Assembly (NCBI GenBank): GCA_016584305.1
Contig: JACEEZ010006000.1
Coordinates: 7,501 to 71,500 of the forward strand
Length of the DNA stretch: 64,000 bases
Direction: 5' to 3'
Origin: Chionoecetes opilio
Lineage: Eukaryota > Arthropoda > Malacostraca > Decapoda > Majidae
Below the pieces are notes generated by a model, which did no database searches, was not told the origin of the DNA, and saw nothing but the letters and a program-made list of their open reading frames with translations. Below are positions 34,751 through 49,430 of the stretch, piece after piece; the first letter of the stretch is position 1; every line of letters begins with the position of its first letter. Made by a program: the position numbers and the translations under genes.

Positions 34751-36027
34751 ACATAAGAACATAAGAACATAAGAAAACAAGGAAGCTACAAGAGGCCGCG
34801 AGGCCTACACGTGGTAGTTCCTGTCACCTAACACTACCTACATCCACCTTTCATCCCCATCCATGAACTTATCCAGCTCCCCTTTAAAGCTCCCTAATGA
34901 CTCCGCACTAACTACCTGTCTACTGAGACCATTCCACTCATTCACCACCCTATTTGTGAACCAGTTTTTCCCTATTTCCTTTCTAAATCTACGCTTTTCC
35001 AGCTTGAATCCGTTACTTCTTGTTCTACCCTGGTTAAAAGCCGTAAGAACTTTTCCTACCTCTCCTTTATTAAATCCCTTTATCCACTTAAAAACTTCTA
35101 TCAGATCGCCCCTTACTCTGCGTCTCTCGAGTGAGTGTAATTTTAATAACTTCAATCTCCTCTCATAACTAAAGTTACGCATCCCTTGTATCATTTTGGT
35201 CATCCTTCTCTGCACTTTTTCTAACAACACTATATCCATCCTGTAATATGGAGACCAAAACTGAACTGCATAGTCTAGGTGAGGCCTGACTAGAGCCAGA
35301 TAAAGCTTTAGAATAACTTCCGCACTTCTACTTTTAACACTTCTGGTAATGAATCCTAATACTCTATTAGCTCTATTTCTGGCCTCAATACATTGTTTCC
35401 TAGGTCGGAGGTCTGGGCTCACCCTCACTCCAAGATCTTTTTCACCTTCTGATCTTTTCAGCGATACATTGCTTATGGTGTATCTATTACCAGGGTTTTT
35501 TCTACCAACATTCATAACGCTACATTTATCAATATTAAATTCCATCTGCCATCTGACTGCCCACTCGTTAAGTTTATCTAAGTCTCCCTGCAATATGTTT
35601 ACGTCAGACTGTGATCCAATAATCCTACCTAACTTAGTATCATCAGCAAACTTGCTGATATCACTGCTAATCCCACTATCCAAGTCGTTGATGTAAATCA
35701 AAAATAGTAATGGGCCCAAAACAGACCCTTGTGGAACTCCACTTGTCACCAGTCCCCATTCAGATTTGGAACCATTAATTGTAACCCTTTGTTGCCTATT
35801 ACTTAGCCAAGCTCTGATCCAATGAAGAACCTTCCCATCTATACCATGAGCCCTAACCTTATTTAAGAGTCGCTCGTGTGGTACTTTGTCAAATGCCTTA
35901 CTAAAGTCCAAATATATTATATCATAATCCTTATCATTATCTGCCGTCTCATAAACTTTCCTATAAAAACTCAATAAATTGGTGAGACATGACCTACCCT
36001 TGGTGAATCCATGTTGTGAATCATAGG
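34751..36027 (-). mobile_element. CR1/Jockey-type LINE, 5'-truncated, RT open
   Basis: The longest copy here of the LINE whose tail (ACATAAGAACATAAGAAA / AGGAAGCTACAAGAGGCC) is scattered through the window. It is truncated at the 5' side within the RT domain at 36027 and ends with AAGAACATAAG-type repeats. Inserted in the telomere-like core of FB1. Confidence 0.85.
34838..36025 (-). CDS. Non-LTR retrotransposon reverse transcriptase, C-terminal part
   Basis: An uninterrupted frame of about 395 codons without its own start; upstream it reads DSQHGFTKGRSCLTNLL and is cut by the 5' truncation. RT motifs in order, counted from the SFYRKV segment: LDFSKAFD (about 22-29, catalytic Asp), SGVPQGSVLGPLLF (78-91), FADD (109-112, catalytic pair). 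A C-terminal region follows with RRRVRGDLIEVFKWIKG. It ends ..KFMDGDERWM and a stop. The active-site residues are intact. Clade is inferred from motif style. The fragment lacks EN and the N-terminal RT, so it cannot move by itself, but the recent-looking frame suggests active parents. Confidence 0.88.
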   Translation of the reverse strand, partial: YDSQHGFTKGRSCLTNLLSFYRKVYETADNDKDYDIIYLDFSKAFDKVPHERLLNKVRAHGIDGKVLHWIRAWLSNRQQRVTINGSKSEWGLVTSGVPQGSVLGPLLFLIYINDLDSGISSDISKFADDTKLGRIIGSQSDVNILQGDLDKLNEWAVRWQMEFNIDKCSVMNVGRKNPGNRYTISNVSLKRSEGEKDLGVRVSPDLRPRKQCIEARNRANRVLGFITRSVKSRSAEVILKLYLALVRPHLDYAVQFWSPYYRMDIVLLEKVQRRMTKMIQGMRNFSYERRLKLLKLHSLERRRVRGDLIEVFKWIKGFNKGEVGKVLTAFNQGRTRSNGFKLEKRRFRKEIGKNWFTNRVVNEWNGLSRQVVSAESLGSFKGELDKFMDGDERWM

Positions 36028-36576
36028 TTAGGTTAGGTTAGGTATAGGTTAGGTTTGGTATAGGTTAGGTTAAGTATAGGTTATGTTAGGTAAAGGTTAG
36101 GTTAGGTTAGGTTAGGTATAGGTTAGGTTAGGTATAGGTTAGGTTAAGTATAGGTTATGTTAGGTAAAGGTTAGGTTAGGTATAGGTCCGGTTAGGTTCA
36201 ATTTGTTTTTATGGTTATTTTTATTGCAAATGACAAAAAAGTGATTTGCGACAGAAACGGTTAGCAGATTCATTTAAAACACATCAAAACTCACCAGAAA
36301 AAAATAGTTTCGTCCACCAAAGGAAGTTCGGTGTTCATCTGGAATAATACCAAAACGAGTGCCAGTCATTCAAAACACATGCAAACAAATTTTTGGCCTC
36401 GAAATCGGTGGTTGCCCAATAACCAACATTTTCCGTATTTCTAGGTAGTAGCCCCCTATTACCCGGGCAGCCTGGCGGGAGTACGGTATGACTTTGCACA
36501 TATGTTATCGTTCACACCCACGACACGACCTAGGTAAAGATGAAGCAGTTAGCACACTTACTACAGGAACTACAAC

Positions 36577-36885
36577 ACTCCGTAGTGTAGGGGTAGCACG
36601 CTCGGTTCACAACCGAGAAGTCCCGGGTTCGATCCCCGGGCGGAGCGGAAACAGTTGGGCTGTTTCCTTAAAATCCGAGCCCCTGTCCACCCAGCAGTGA
36701 ATGGGTACCGGGTGTTAGCCGGGGGTTTGTAACCCACCTCCCGGGGTGCTGGCTTCGGCTAACACTATAAGCACTAGCAGACAGCTCTCTAGGGATAGTC
36801 TGAGAGAGAGAGCTGTCTGGTTAGTGGAGATCCATCTCAGCTGCGTCGATAATTGACGAAATTCTTCAAACAAACGTGTAAATAT
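36577..36885 (+). mobile_element. tRNA-Val-like SINE, copy 2
   Basis: CTCCGTAGTGTAGGGGTAGC, CTCGG-TTCACAA-CCGAG anticodon stem-loop (CAC, Val), GGGTTCGATCCCCGG, CGGAG. The D-arm is one base short. The body matches 25762-25979 and adds a hairpin 'CAGACAGCTCTCT / AGAGAGCTGTCTG'. Confidence 0.8.
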
Positions 36886-36983
36886 CCCGGCCTCTTGTAG
36901 CTTCCTGTGTCCTTATGCCATGGCTGAGCGCTACACGGTGACTACAAATAAGATCACATAATGTTACCACAGTACATGCTTAC

Positions 36984-37110
36984 CTCCCCGGCGGCCTGCA
37001 CCCCTAGTCTTGGCCTGTGTGACAATGGTATGGGCGGATCCAAGCATTACTCAGATACCGTGACCTTGCTGGGTATTTACACAACACAGCGTTAAGAGTC
37101 AGCTGATCCC
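36984..37110 (-). promoter_or_regulatory. Candidate NRAMP 5' non-coding exon and promoter
   Basis: On minus, GGCCGCCGGGGAG|GTAAGC forms a strong donor at 36983 in an otherwise TE-rich interval. NRAMP coding exon 1 starts with a 22-nt leader after an acceptor, so an upstream non-coding exon is required; this is the best candidate seen. The 5' end is unknown (upper limit arbitrary). It would face the plus-strand exon at 37136. Confidence 0.35.
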
Positions 37111-37135
37111 CTACACCGGTGTTCGCCCGGTGGCC

Positions 37136-37192
37136 ATGGCTCCAGCGCCCCGCTACCTAGTACTGCTGCTGCTGCTGCTCAAACTTGCTGAT
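37136..37192 (+). CDS. First exon of an unknown secreted/membrane protein (signal peptide)
   Basis: The start is in a strong context (GTGGCCATGG) and reads MAPAPRYLVLLLLLLKLAD, followed at once by GTAAGT. A basic residue near the N-terminus and a Leu-rich core of about ten residues make a typical signal peptide. Nineteen codons, phase 0. Further exons were not found; within 2 kb downstream lie FB3 and LINE debris, then RpS5 on the other strand. The (CTG)n run raises the chance of a fortuitous Leu tract. Confidence 0.4.
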
Positions 37193-37232
37193 GTAAGTTT
37201 GGATATGTGAATAATGTGACAGACGACAAAAG

Positions 37233-37567
37233 GGTAATAATGGAGGAGAGTTTCACGGTCGTTTTCAGAGACAACTATTTTTTCTTGGCCTACAATAGGT
37301 GCTTGTTCTAATGGGGCTTGTTTTATTTTGCGCAAACCAAACTAAACGAAAAAAAAAAAAAAATGAAACCTAACCTAACCTTATAGGCTTTAAAGAAACC
37401 TAACCTAACTTTAACCACAAAATATACTTTTTTTTTCATTTTTTTTTTTTTTTTTTTTTGGTTTGCGCAAAATAAAACTAGCCCCATTAGAACAAGCACC
37501 TATTGTAGGCCAAGAAAACATAGTTGTTGTCTCTGAAAACGACCGTGAAACTCTCGTCCATTATAAC
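37233..37567. mobile_element. Fold-back element FB3 with CCTAA core and 9-bp target duplication
   Basis: CGACAAAAG flanks both sides (37224-37232 and 37568-37576). Ends GGTAATAATGG and, on the other strand, GGTTATAATGG. Arms 37236-37341 and 37459-37565 are inverted copies ('CAATAGGTGCTTGTTCTAAT' and complement). The core at 37367-37416 has CCTAACCTAACC twice. The target duplication length and G-start fit Mutator-like elements; this is inference. Confidence 0.85.
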
Positions 37568-37727
37568 CGACAAAAGTTATGTGGCACTCAAAGGAAGAGT
37601 GAAGGAGGGTGACAGGACGTTGGAACAGTGGTCATACTAAGGAGGAAATGCTAAAGTTAATGCTAAAAGGTAAATCTAAATGAAGGAAATGTACGTCACT
37701 GCTTGAGAAAGGAGATTATGGTTAAGC

Positions 37728-37912
37728 AGGAACTACCTCGTGTAGGTCTCACGGCCTCTTGTAGCTTCCTTATTTTGAATTTTCTTATGTTCTTATGTAT
37801 TTGTCGATTATGCACTCTTTCTCTCTTAGTTCATTTGTCTCTTGCTTACATAAGAAAATAAGGAAGCTACAAAAGGCCGTGAGACCTAGCCTACACGTGG
37901 TAGTTCCTGCTT
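37728..37912. repeat. Inverted pair of CR1-type LINE tails
   Basis: The plus-sense tail (37728-37798, CTCTTGTAGCTTCCTTATTT) is followed 48 bp later by an antisense tail (37846-37912). Confidence 0.75.
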
Positions 37913-38549
37913 AACCATGTGATCTCCTTCCTCAAGGAGATACATTTCTTTCATTTAGCTTAAGGCATTTCTTCCATAGTATGACCACCCTGCTCCAACG
38001 TCCTGTCACCCTTCACTCCTTTCCTCTTCCTGTAGTGTAGTGCCATATGACCTTTGTAGTCTGTCACATATCCTTAATTTACCCTTCTACCCTCACTCTC
38101 CTTTGATCTGAGCTCCTTCAAACTGACGAATTACGAAATATGTAATCTAGTCAGCAGAAATTAGTAGGCTACTCTAATTATAAAGAAATGACCGGTGCTC
38201 ACGTGGACGAGGCTGCCGCGTGGTAGATGATAAGGGAGAAACTGGAGTGGCTTATCTGCAGTGAGCACTTTTAAGAGGTGGCCGACTGATAAGACTGAAA
38301 TGCCAACAAAAAGAGGAAGCTTGACTATCAGACAAACTGTACTTGCACGAGATTCAAGTAAGTGTGATATTAAGATACATTAATCTCTCGCCTAAATCAC
38401 AACACATTCGCCTGGCAGCACTGTAACCATCTCACTTCCTTCCCCCGTGGGTGAGGCTAGTAGCTGAATCCTGTAAGATAATTGATATTGATTTAATGCC
38501 GAAAAGGTGAATGTGCCAGACATCAGAGGTCATATGGCACTCCTAGATG

Positions 38550-38955
38550 ATGAGAAAATAGGAAGCTACAAGAGGCCGCGAGACCTATACGTGGTAGTTC
38601 GTTACTGGCAGTCTCCTATAAGATAAGAAAATAGGAAGCTACAAGAGGCCACGAGACCTATACGTGGTAGTTCCTGTTACTGGCAGTCTCCTATAAGATA
38701 AGAAAATAGGAAGCTAAAAGAGGCCGCGAGACCTATACGTGGTAGTTCCTGTTACTGGCAGTCTCCTACAAGATAAGAAAATAGGAAGCTACAATAGGCC
38801 GCGAGACCTACACCTAGTTCCTGTTACTGAATACTACTTACATCCACCTTTCATCCCCATCCATTAAATTATCCAGCCTACTTTTAAAGCTCCCTATCGA
38901 CTCCGCACTAACTACCTGACGACCGAGTCCATTCCAATCATTTACTACCCTTAAC
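38550..38955 (-). mobile_element. CR1-type LINE 3' end with four tandem terminal units
   Basis: The terminal 'AGAAAATAGGAAGCTACAAG ... GGTAGTTCCTGTTACTGGCA' segment repeats about every 62 bp, then continues into the 'CATCCACCTTTCATCCCCAT' part. Confidence 0.8.
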
Positions 38956-39158
38956 ACCATGTCTGCAAAAATAACCCGTCACCATCATTTTCATCTTCCC
39001 AAATCCTTGACAATTCACAATCACCATCATTACAGGTTGCCCCTTTACTCAGCAAGGACAAGGTTCTCACACACACCCACAAACACTTACTCCTTTCTCT
39101 CGCCCCTCCCTCCAAGCACACACAAAGGTCTACAACACAAAGTCCACAATAAAGCCAG

Positions 39159-39164
39159 TTTATT
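39159..39164 (-). terminator. RpS5 polyadenylation signal
   Basis: TTTATT on plus is AATAAA on minus, 24 nt after the stop codon. This very short 3' UTR is usual for ribosomal protein mRNAs. Confidence 0.65.
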
Positions 39165-39187
39165 TTCTCATTCTCATAGTAAGCCTT

Positions 39188-43760
<4,573 letters not shown>

Positions 43761-43773
43761 CTGTTGCCAAGAA

Positions 43774-44132
43774 AACCAAGGGTAAAGATTTGTTTTATCG
43801 CCCCTCTTGTTTTTTTACTTACAGTAGCCTCCCGAGTTTGGCGCTTGCTTTCTTCACAAGGCATAGCGCTAAACTCGGGAGGGTACTGTATGATGAATTT
43901 GGGTGCTTGTACATGAGACCTGCGTATTGGAGAAAGTGGTGGTGGAGTTGATGCTTGTGGTGAGAAAAAGAAAAAGAGAGAAAAAAAAAAAAAAAAAAAA
44001 AAGTGATTTAAGTTATTTCCAAAAAGAAAAAAAATCTGATTAATTCAAAACACATTAAAATGTATCTGAAAAATATAGTTTAAATAAAAAAAAAAGAGGG
44101 GCGATAAAACGAATCTTAACCCAACCAAGGCC
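43774..44132. mobile_element. Inverted-repeat element with nested hairpin
   Basis: 43774-43816 ('TTTGTTTTATCGCCCCTCTT') and 44088-44132 ('AGAGGGGCGATAAAACGAAT') are inverted. Inside, 43820-43890 is a TA-flanked mini-hairpin: ACAGTAGCCTCCCGAGTTTG and CTAAACTCGGGAGGGTACTG. It begins 14 bp upstream of RpS5 exon 1. Confidence 0.65.
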
Positions 44133-44234
44133 ACGTAGAAATGACTTGTGGTGTTAGGGAGGCTAAGAACCACTCCTGCTGCTGCTGCTTAACATTATTT
44201 TATATTTTTGTTATGATCAATAGAACCTTTTTTC

Positions 44235-44627
44235 GGTCAATTTATAGTTTCACCCAACCCACGATTTTCTGATGCGCCTTATGTTTTTCTGGTGTTTTTT
44301 TATGTGTTTTGAATGAATCTGCTAACCGTTTCTGTCGCAAATGGTTTTTTTTTGGGGGGGGGGAAATGAACCTGAACCTAAACCTAACCTAACCTTTACC
44401 TATACCTAACCTAACCTTTACCTATACTTAACCTAACCTTTACCTAACTAAAATAATAAAATTAAAATTAAAATAAACTAACTAACCTTTATCTACCCCT
44501 AAAAAAATTAAAAAATAAAAATTGCGACAGAAACGGTTAGCAGATTCATTCAAAACACATAAAAACACACCAGAAAAACATAAGGCGCATCAGAAAATCG
44601 TTGGTTGGGTGAAACTATAAATTATCC
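44235..44627. mobile_element. Fold-back element FB2 with CCTAA core
   Basis: Arms 44241-44340 and 44522-44621 are near-perfect inverted copies ('TTTTCTGATGCGCCTTATGT', 'GCTAACCGTTTCTGTCGCAA'). Core 44377-44455 contains CCTAACCTAACC repeats with TTTACCTATA spacers. Flanks CTTTTTTC (44227-44234) and CTTTTTTTC (44628-44636) suggest an 8-9-bp duplication. The inner arms match FB1. Confidence 0.8.
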
Positions 44628-44638
44628 CTTTTTTTCTC

Positions 44639-44788
44639 CTATTACAAGTGGAACGGGTCGAAAATGTCCGTCGGTTTGTGGAACTGCCGCCGATAGGAAT
44701 TCTCACCGAAACACCAACTGAAAACTCTCGCCGACAGTGGTACACTCGCCAACGTGAAAATTTTCGGCGACAGTTCCACTTGTAATAG
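44639..44788. mobile_element. TA-flanked mini inverted-repeat element
   Basis: TATTACAAGTGGAAC and GTTCCACTTGTAATA, about 150 bp. A similar hairpin 'GTCGCCGATAGGAATTCTC / AATTCCTATCGGCGACAG' follows at 44873-44930, and a weaker one at 53498-53550. Confidence 0.7.
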
Positions 44789-45212
44789 ATGAAAATGAAG
44801 AATAATGGCTATTTCATTATTGGACACAACATTTTATGAGTCCCAAAACAGGTACCTTCACAGGTTTATGGACTGTCGCCGATAGGAATTCTCGACGAAA
44901 TACCAACAATTCCTATCGGCGACAGTTCCAGGTACCTAACAATCGGTATACGACCGCCGTATTTATAGCTACAGCGGCTCGGTTGCCGTATCTCCAGCCG
45001 CGGCGTGTGTGGCTCCGAACCGCTTAATCTCTAGCCGTGACCTTGCATATAAAACTACAGAGGCAGACAAAAAATGTGTAAATAGGCGACACTAATGAAA
45101 TAACCGAGGCTGGCGATCTGCCCTCACCACCACCACCACCACCAGCATCACAACACCACATGGTCACAAGTGTTATCCCGTATTTCACCTCCAGAACCAC
45201 TCTTTGCCTTAC

Positions 45213-45310
45213 CTCAACCATGCTGCCTTACTCCTGGGCACGTCTTGTCTTTCTCAGGGTGAGGGCGACCTAAATGGACGCCTGGAAACACAGTTAAATA
45301 CGGAAAGGGA
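45213..45310 (-). promoter_or_regulatory. Candidate RpS5 5' exon with TOP-like start
   Basis: On minus, pyrimidine tracts CCCTTTCC (about 45309) and TTCCTTTCC (about 45351) precede a segment ending ATGGTTGAG|GTAAGG (donor 45212-45207). Ribosomal protein mRNAs start with a 5' terminal oligopyrimidine. If this exon is used, the ATG at 45221 joins in frame and the protein starts MVEMADFEE. The TSS is not determined. Confidence 0.5.
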
Positions 45311-45749
45311 GCGCCACGACCGCCACCTTCTTGCGGGCGTTTGGAAAGGAACATCGAGTTGCCTGCGTGCATTGATACTATTATTTTTTCTTTATTGGCC
45401 ACTATTATGAGCAAATCTTTGAAAATTAAACAGATTAATTAATTTTCAATTGTTGAGTATCTTTTTTAATGGTATATTTTGTTTATTATAATGGTATATA
45501 TTTTCCAGGGTTGTCGAGTGTTCTTTTCTTATCCTGGTCTGGGTCTGAGACTATGTTCTCTTTTTATCATTAAACTACTACCTAGGTACAAGGAAATGGC
45601 ATTTATCAAGGGCCTCGACCACCCTAGTCCTATCATATCCTACATCATCATAAAACACTAGGTAGCGCGAAGAAAACACTGCCCTCCAAAACTCTCCCCT
45701 ATCCCTCGCAGACGACGACGACTTTCTCACCCATTCACCCTAAAAACCA

Positions 45750-46095
45750 CCCCATCTCACCCATTACGCCCCCCAAAAAGCACACCCATTCACCCATTAC
45801 CCCCCAAAAAGCACACCCATCTCACCCATTACGCCCCCCAAAAAGCACACCCATTCACCCATTAGCCTACCCCCCAAAAAGCACACCCATTCACCCATTA
45901 CGCCCCCCAAAAAGCACACCCATTACGCCCCCCAAAAAGCACACCCATTCACCCATTACCCCCCAAAAAGCACACCCATTCACCCATTACCCCCAAAAAA
46001 GCACACCCATTCACCCATTACCCCCCAAAAAGCACACCCATTCACCCATTACGCCCCCCAAAAAGCACACTCATTCACCCATTACCCCCAAAAAA
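45750..46095. repeat. About 31-33-bp C-rich minisatellite
   Basis: Around ten units of 'CACCCATTCACCCATTACGC' plus CCCCCAAAAAGCA. Confidence 0.9.
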
Positions 46096-46194
46096 AGTTC
46101 ACCCCTTCAGGTCCTGCGCAGTGTTTCCAGTGTTACCGAGCACTGAGCAGCAACACTTTTGTCCGAGTGGTGGTGTGTGAAGTGCCAACCATCC

Positions 46195-46470
46195 ATAAGA
46201 ACATAAGAAAATAAGGAAGCTACAAGAGGCCGTGAGACCTACATGAGGTAGTTCCTGTTACTTAACACTACCTTTCCACTACCAAATCCACCTTTCATCC
46301 CCATCCATGAATTTCTCCAGACTCCTTTTAAAGACCCCAATAGACTCCACATTGACCACCTGACGACTGAGGCCAATCCAATCATTCACCACCCTATTTG
46401 TGAACCAGTTTTCCCAATTTCCTTTTTAATTACACTTTTCCAGCTTGAATCCGCTACTACTTCTACTCTG
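46195..46470 (-). mobile_element. CR1-type LINE 3' end, antisense
   Basis: 'ACATAAGAAAATAAGGAAGC' to 'CCAGCTTGAATCCGCTACT', about 275 bp. Confidence 0.8.
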
Positions 46471-46778
46471 CTTATCCCTTCACAGTTCCTTCACTATGGA
46501 TCAAATACATCAAAAGCTGGCATTAAGCATGAGTTTTATTTGTCCCATCAAACTTTAATGAAATATCGTTTACTTATACTAATACGATATCATTCACTAT
46601 TCATTGAAGGTACATAATCATACAACCAATTTTGTATTAATCTTAAAATAAAACTATGCATGAAATAAATGAATAATCTCCTTCCCTACTTTAGACCTAA
46701 CGTCATGGAGGTAAAATCTTTTCACATGCTAATATAAGTCCCATTGTAACTACCTATTGGGGAGAAAAAATAATAATC

Positions 46779-46908
46779 TACAGTAAAACCTCTCATATTC
46801 GGACTAATTGGGCCAAGGAGTGGTCCGAATAATGGGGGGGATTATATATGGGGGGATATGTATATATAATATAATATATATAAAAAAAAAAAAAAATAAA
46901 AAAAAAAA

Positions 46909-46943
<35 letters not shown>

Positions 46944-47062
46944 GGGTATATATACTATAGGTAGGAAATTTCGACCCCGGAAAAAAAAAGAAAAAAAAAA
47001 AAGGTCCGAATAATGTCAAAAGTCCGAATAATGAGGGTCCGAATACAAGAAGTTTTACTGTA
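46779..47062. mobile_element. Pogo/Tigger-like MITE 'CAGTAAAACCTCTC', complete
   Basis: TACAGTAAAACCTCTCATAT to AGTTTTACTGTA, poly-A interior. Opposite orientation to 19015-19421. Confidence 0.78.
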
Positions 47063-49265
47063 TTGTTTTAAATGCTTCCAAACAATCAGGTTTTTTCTTC
47101 TGTTTTGTACCCCCGCCATTAGCTTGGGAGGCCTCTTGTAAAATTAAATGGAATAGAATGTAAGAAACAGATATATATAGTCTGCTACAGTACTTTTAAT
47201 GCTTATTTAATATATCATACTCTCAATACTTGTCAATGTAAATACTACTTGGTATTCTTCCTTGAGCAATGGCTATGAAAGATTCTCCAGACCTGTCAAA
47301 CAGTCCGCCATATTTACGAATACTGTATATAATATTACTTCACCTTCCCATCTCTTCCTCACACTTACACATTCATCACATGTTAACCACTCATCTTGCA
47401 CTACATCATTTGCCCCTAAGTAGCTCCTCCTCCTCCTCCTCCTCCCAGCCTTCGCCAAACACAGGCAATGGACACATCCTGACCACTATAATTAAAAATA
47501 AAAAAATAAAATAAATATTTAAAATAAAAATTACTTCATGAATCAGTTTGACTCACTCTTGCTTGTTGGATCACTTGGATGAATAGCTTACTATGTTGCT
47601 ATGTACATGAATATCACACTATAGATGACTTTGTTGTCATAACTGATATTTTGTCCTTGGTCCTCAATAAATATCTTTACCTAATAAAGTAGACTTAACC
47701 CTACAACTGCAAATACACGTAGCTATACTACTATACTACGTATCTTTTTAAGTAAGTGATCCTGCAAAAACAGACAGCCACTCTGACTGAGAAGTGAATA
47801 TTCATAACTATAGAATCATGTTACTAACAATATCAAACTACAGTACTTTCAAATATCAACATTTATCTACACTAATAAAACATCTAGAAAACAAGGTGAT
47901 CACACTAAAACTTAATGAAACATGATCTTCTAAAACAATTATCATAATGTAAAAATGGTGAGTGATATATATGCAAATGCCCTACAATATAATATATTAT
48001 GTGTACGTAATGGTGTAATGACACTAAATAGCCTTTATCTAACAGCTGCAAAAGCATTGCAATACGAGACAAACATTGTCGTGCCTATGGGTGTGCAACT
48101 AAAACATTGCAAACACTAACTGGACTAGAGCTAACCCAGGGTGACAGACACCACACTGCCGGGCCATCATCTCCCCTAACAACAACTATATCAGATTGGA
48201 ATTACTGAGAAAAATGCTAAAAAAAGATAAATAACAATAAGAAATACAATACAAATATTTCATTCCCGTATCCGTCTTTTCACTTTCTCCGCACCTGATG
48301 CTACGGACAGTGGTAAGCAAGTGCCGACCACATTGCCACCAGAGCAGGTGCAACTCCATGCTGATGACTGATCATAGCATTGAACCTTCTCTGCATTGTG
48401 AATCAACAACCAAGATGCTGCCATGATACATCTCTAAACTAATGCATTTGACTACCACCACCTAACTGCAATCCAGGCTGTCTATCATAATCATGAGGTA
48501 ACGTTCTAGTGGTCGTATATAAGACGTTTAAATAACATGGGCTTGCACCTAAATGTAGAAATGAGAATGCCTGTTGGGTACACTATAGCTACATCCATCG
48601 AGTGTCTTAACCTCAGTGCCAGTTAGGTGTTGCTTTCCACACACATACCCATAAATACTCCATAACGACTTCCTTCCAATGCTGCACAACCACACTAGGA
48701 ACAGCCTCACTGACATCAAGACTTAATCTGGAGGTAAACTTTCAGAACAGTAACAAGTATAAATAGGAATATAATGAGCTGCATAAGCACAAAATTGACA
48801 ACTTATTCTATGTTATGTCTTTGTTAATCATATAATGGAAAATGGTGGAAATTGACAGGATTTCTCAAAAGCATCTTTCCATTCTGATAAAACCTGGTAA
48901 CATTTTGTTCCTCGGGCAAGGCAGCCCTGAAGATGAGTATTCATAGCATAAGTTATTATATGAAGGCGGCCATAAACTTGTGGTACCATCACCACTGCCT
49001 ACTGACTTAGGGCTCAAATGCTGTCTATACATATATGTATATGGATTAAACTGGAAATGGTTCTTACTCCCCCTGAAATACAAGTTAAAATAAAAAAAAT
49101 TGTATATCAATGGGAGCATAACTAGACACAGGGATGGTAAATAACCTGCGTGCCTCATCACTCTTCCAGAATGTCAACTCAGAATGGAAAAGATGAGGCT
49201 GGAGCACCTTCAAATCCCGCAGCACCTCAGTAAGATACATCTGCACAACACTACTATGGCAAAGT
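47063..49265. other. Unique sequence 3' of TMEM65; possible long 3' UTR
   Basis: Strikingly poor in the window's repeats. It lies immediately downstream (minus sense) of the TMEM65 stop. ATTAAA-type signals occur on minus near 47194-47199, and AATAAA near 46530. A long 3' UTR is possible but unproven. No ORF recognised. Confidence 0.35.
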
Positions 49266-49430
49266 TCAGACCTCCACCTGTATCTGCTTGTCATCCACCT
49301 GTAGCACATTGTCCTCCTCCTTTAGCTTCTTGTCCCCATCCTTTAGCTTCTTGTCATCCACATGGTTAGGTAAGAAGAAAAGTGGGAACATCCCCAGGAG
49401 GCAGCCGAGCACCACTCCAAAACCACGACC
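49266..49430 (-). CDS. TMEM65: TMEM65 exon 5 (TM3, stop)
   Basis: GRGFGVVLGCLLGMFPLFFL then a Lys/Asp-rich tail ending QIQVEV and TGA. The tail has an internal duplication (DDKKLKDGDKKLKEED). Confidence 0.93.
   Translation of the reverse strand, partial: GRGFGVVLGCLLGMFPLFFLPNHVDDKKLKDGDKKLKEEDNVLQVDDKQIQVEV

Larger units (their letters stand above)
34447..36424. mobile_element. Fold-back element FB1 with TTAGG-type core and nested LINE
   Basis: The left arm (34447-34646) and right arm (36236-36424) are inverted relatives, strongest over 34528-34636 / 36245-36354 ('CTGCTAAC(T/C)GTTTCTGTCG' and complement). The core at 34657-34750 and 36028-36200 is an AGGTTAGGTTAGGTATAGGT array. A LINE (34751-36027) is inserted in the core. 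Related by arm sequence to FB2 (44235-44627). No clear target duplication. Confidence 0.7.

Noticed and set aside
36028..36200. True chromosome end (telomere)
   Set aside because: The TTAGG-like array is short, interrupted by TATAGG and lies between the arms of an inverted repeat with genes on both sides.
36577..36646. Functional tRNA-Val(CAC) gene
   Set aside because: The same head plus body recurs at 25692, the D-arm is short, and a SINE body follows; a SINE is the better explanation.
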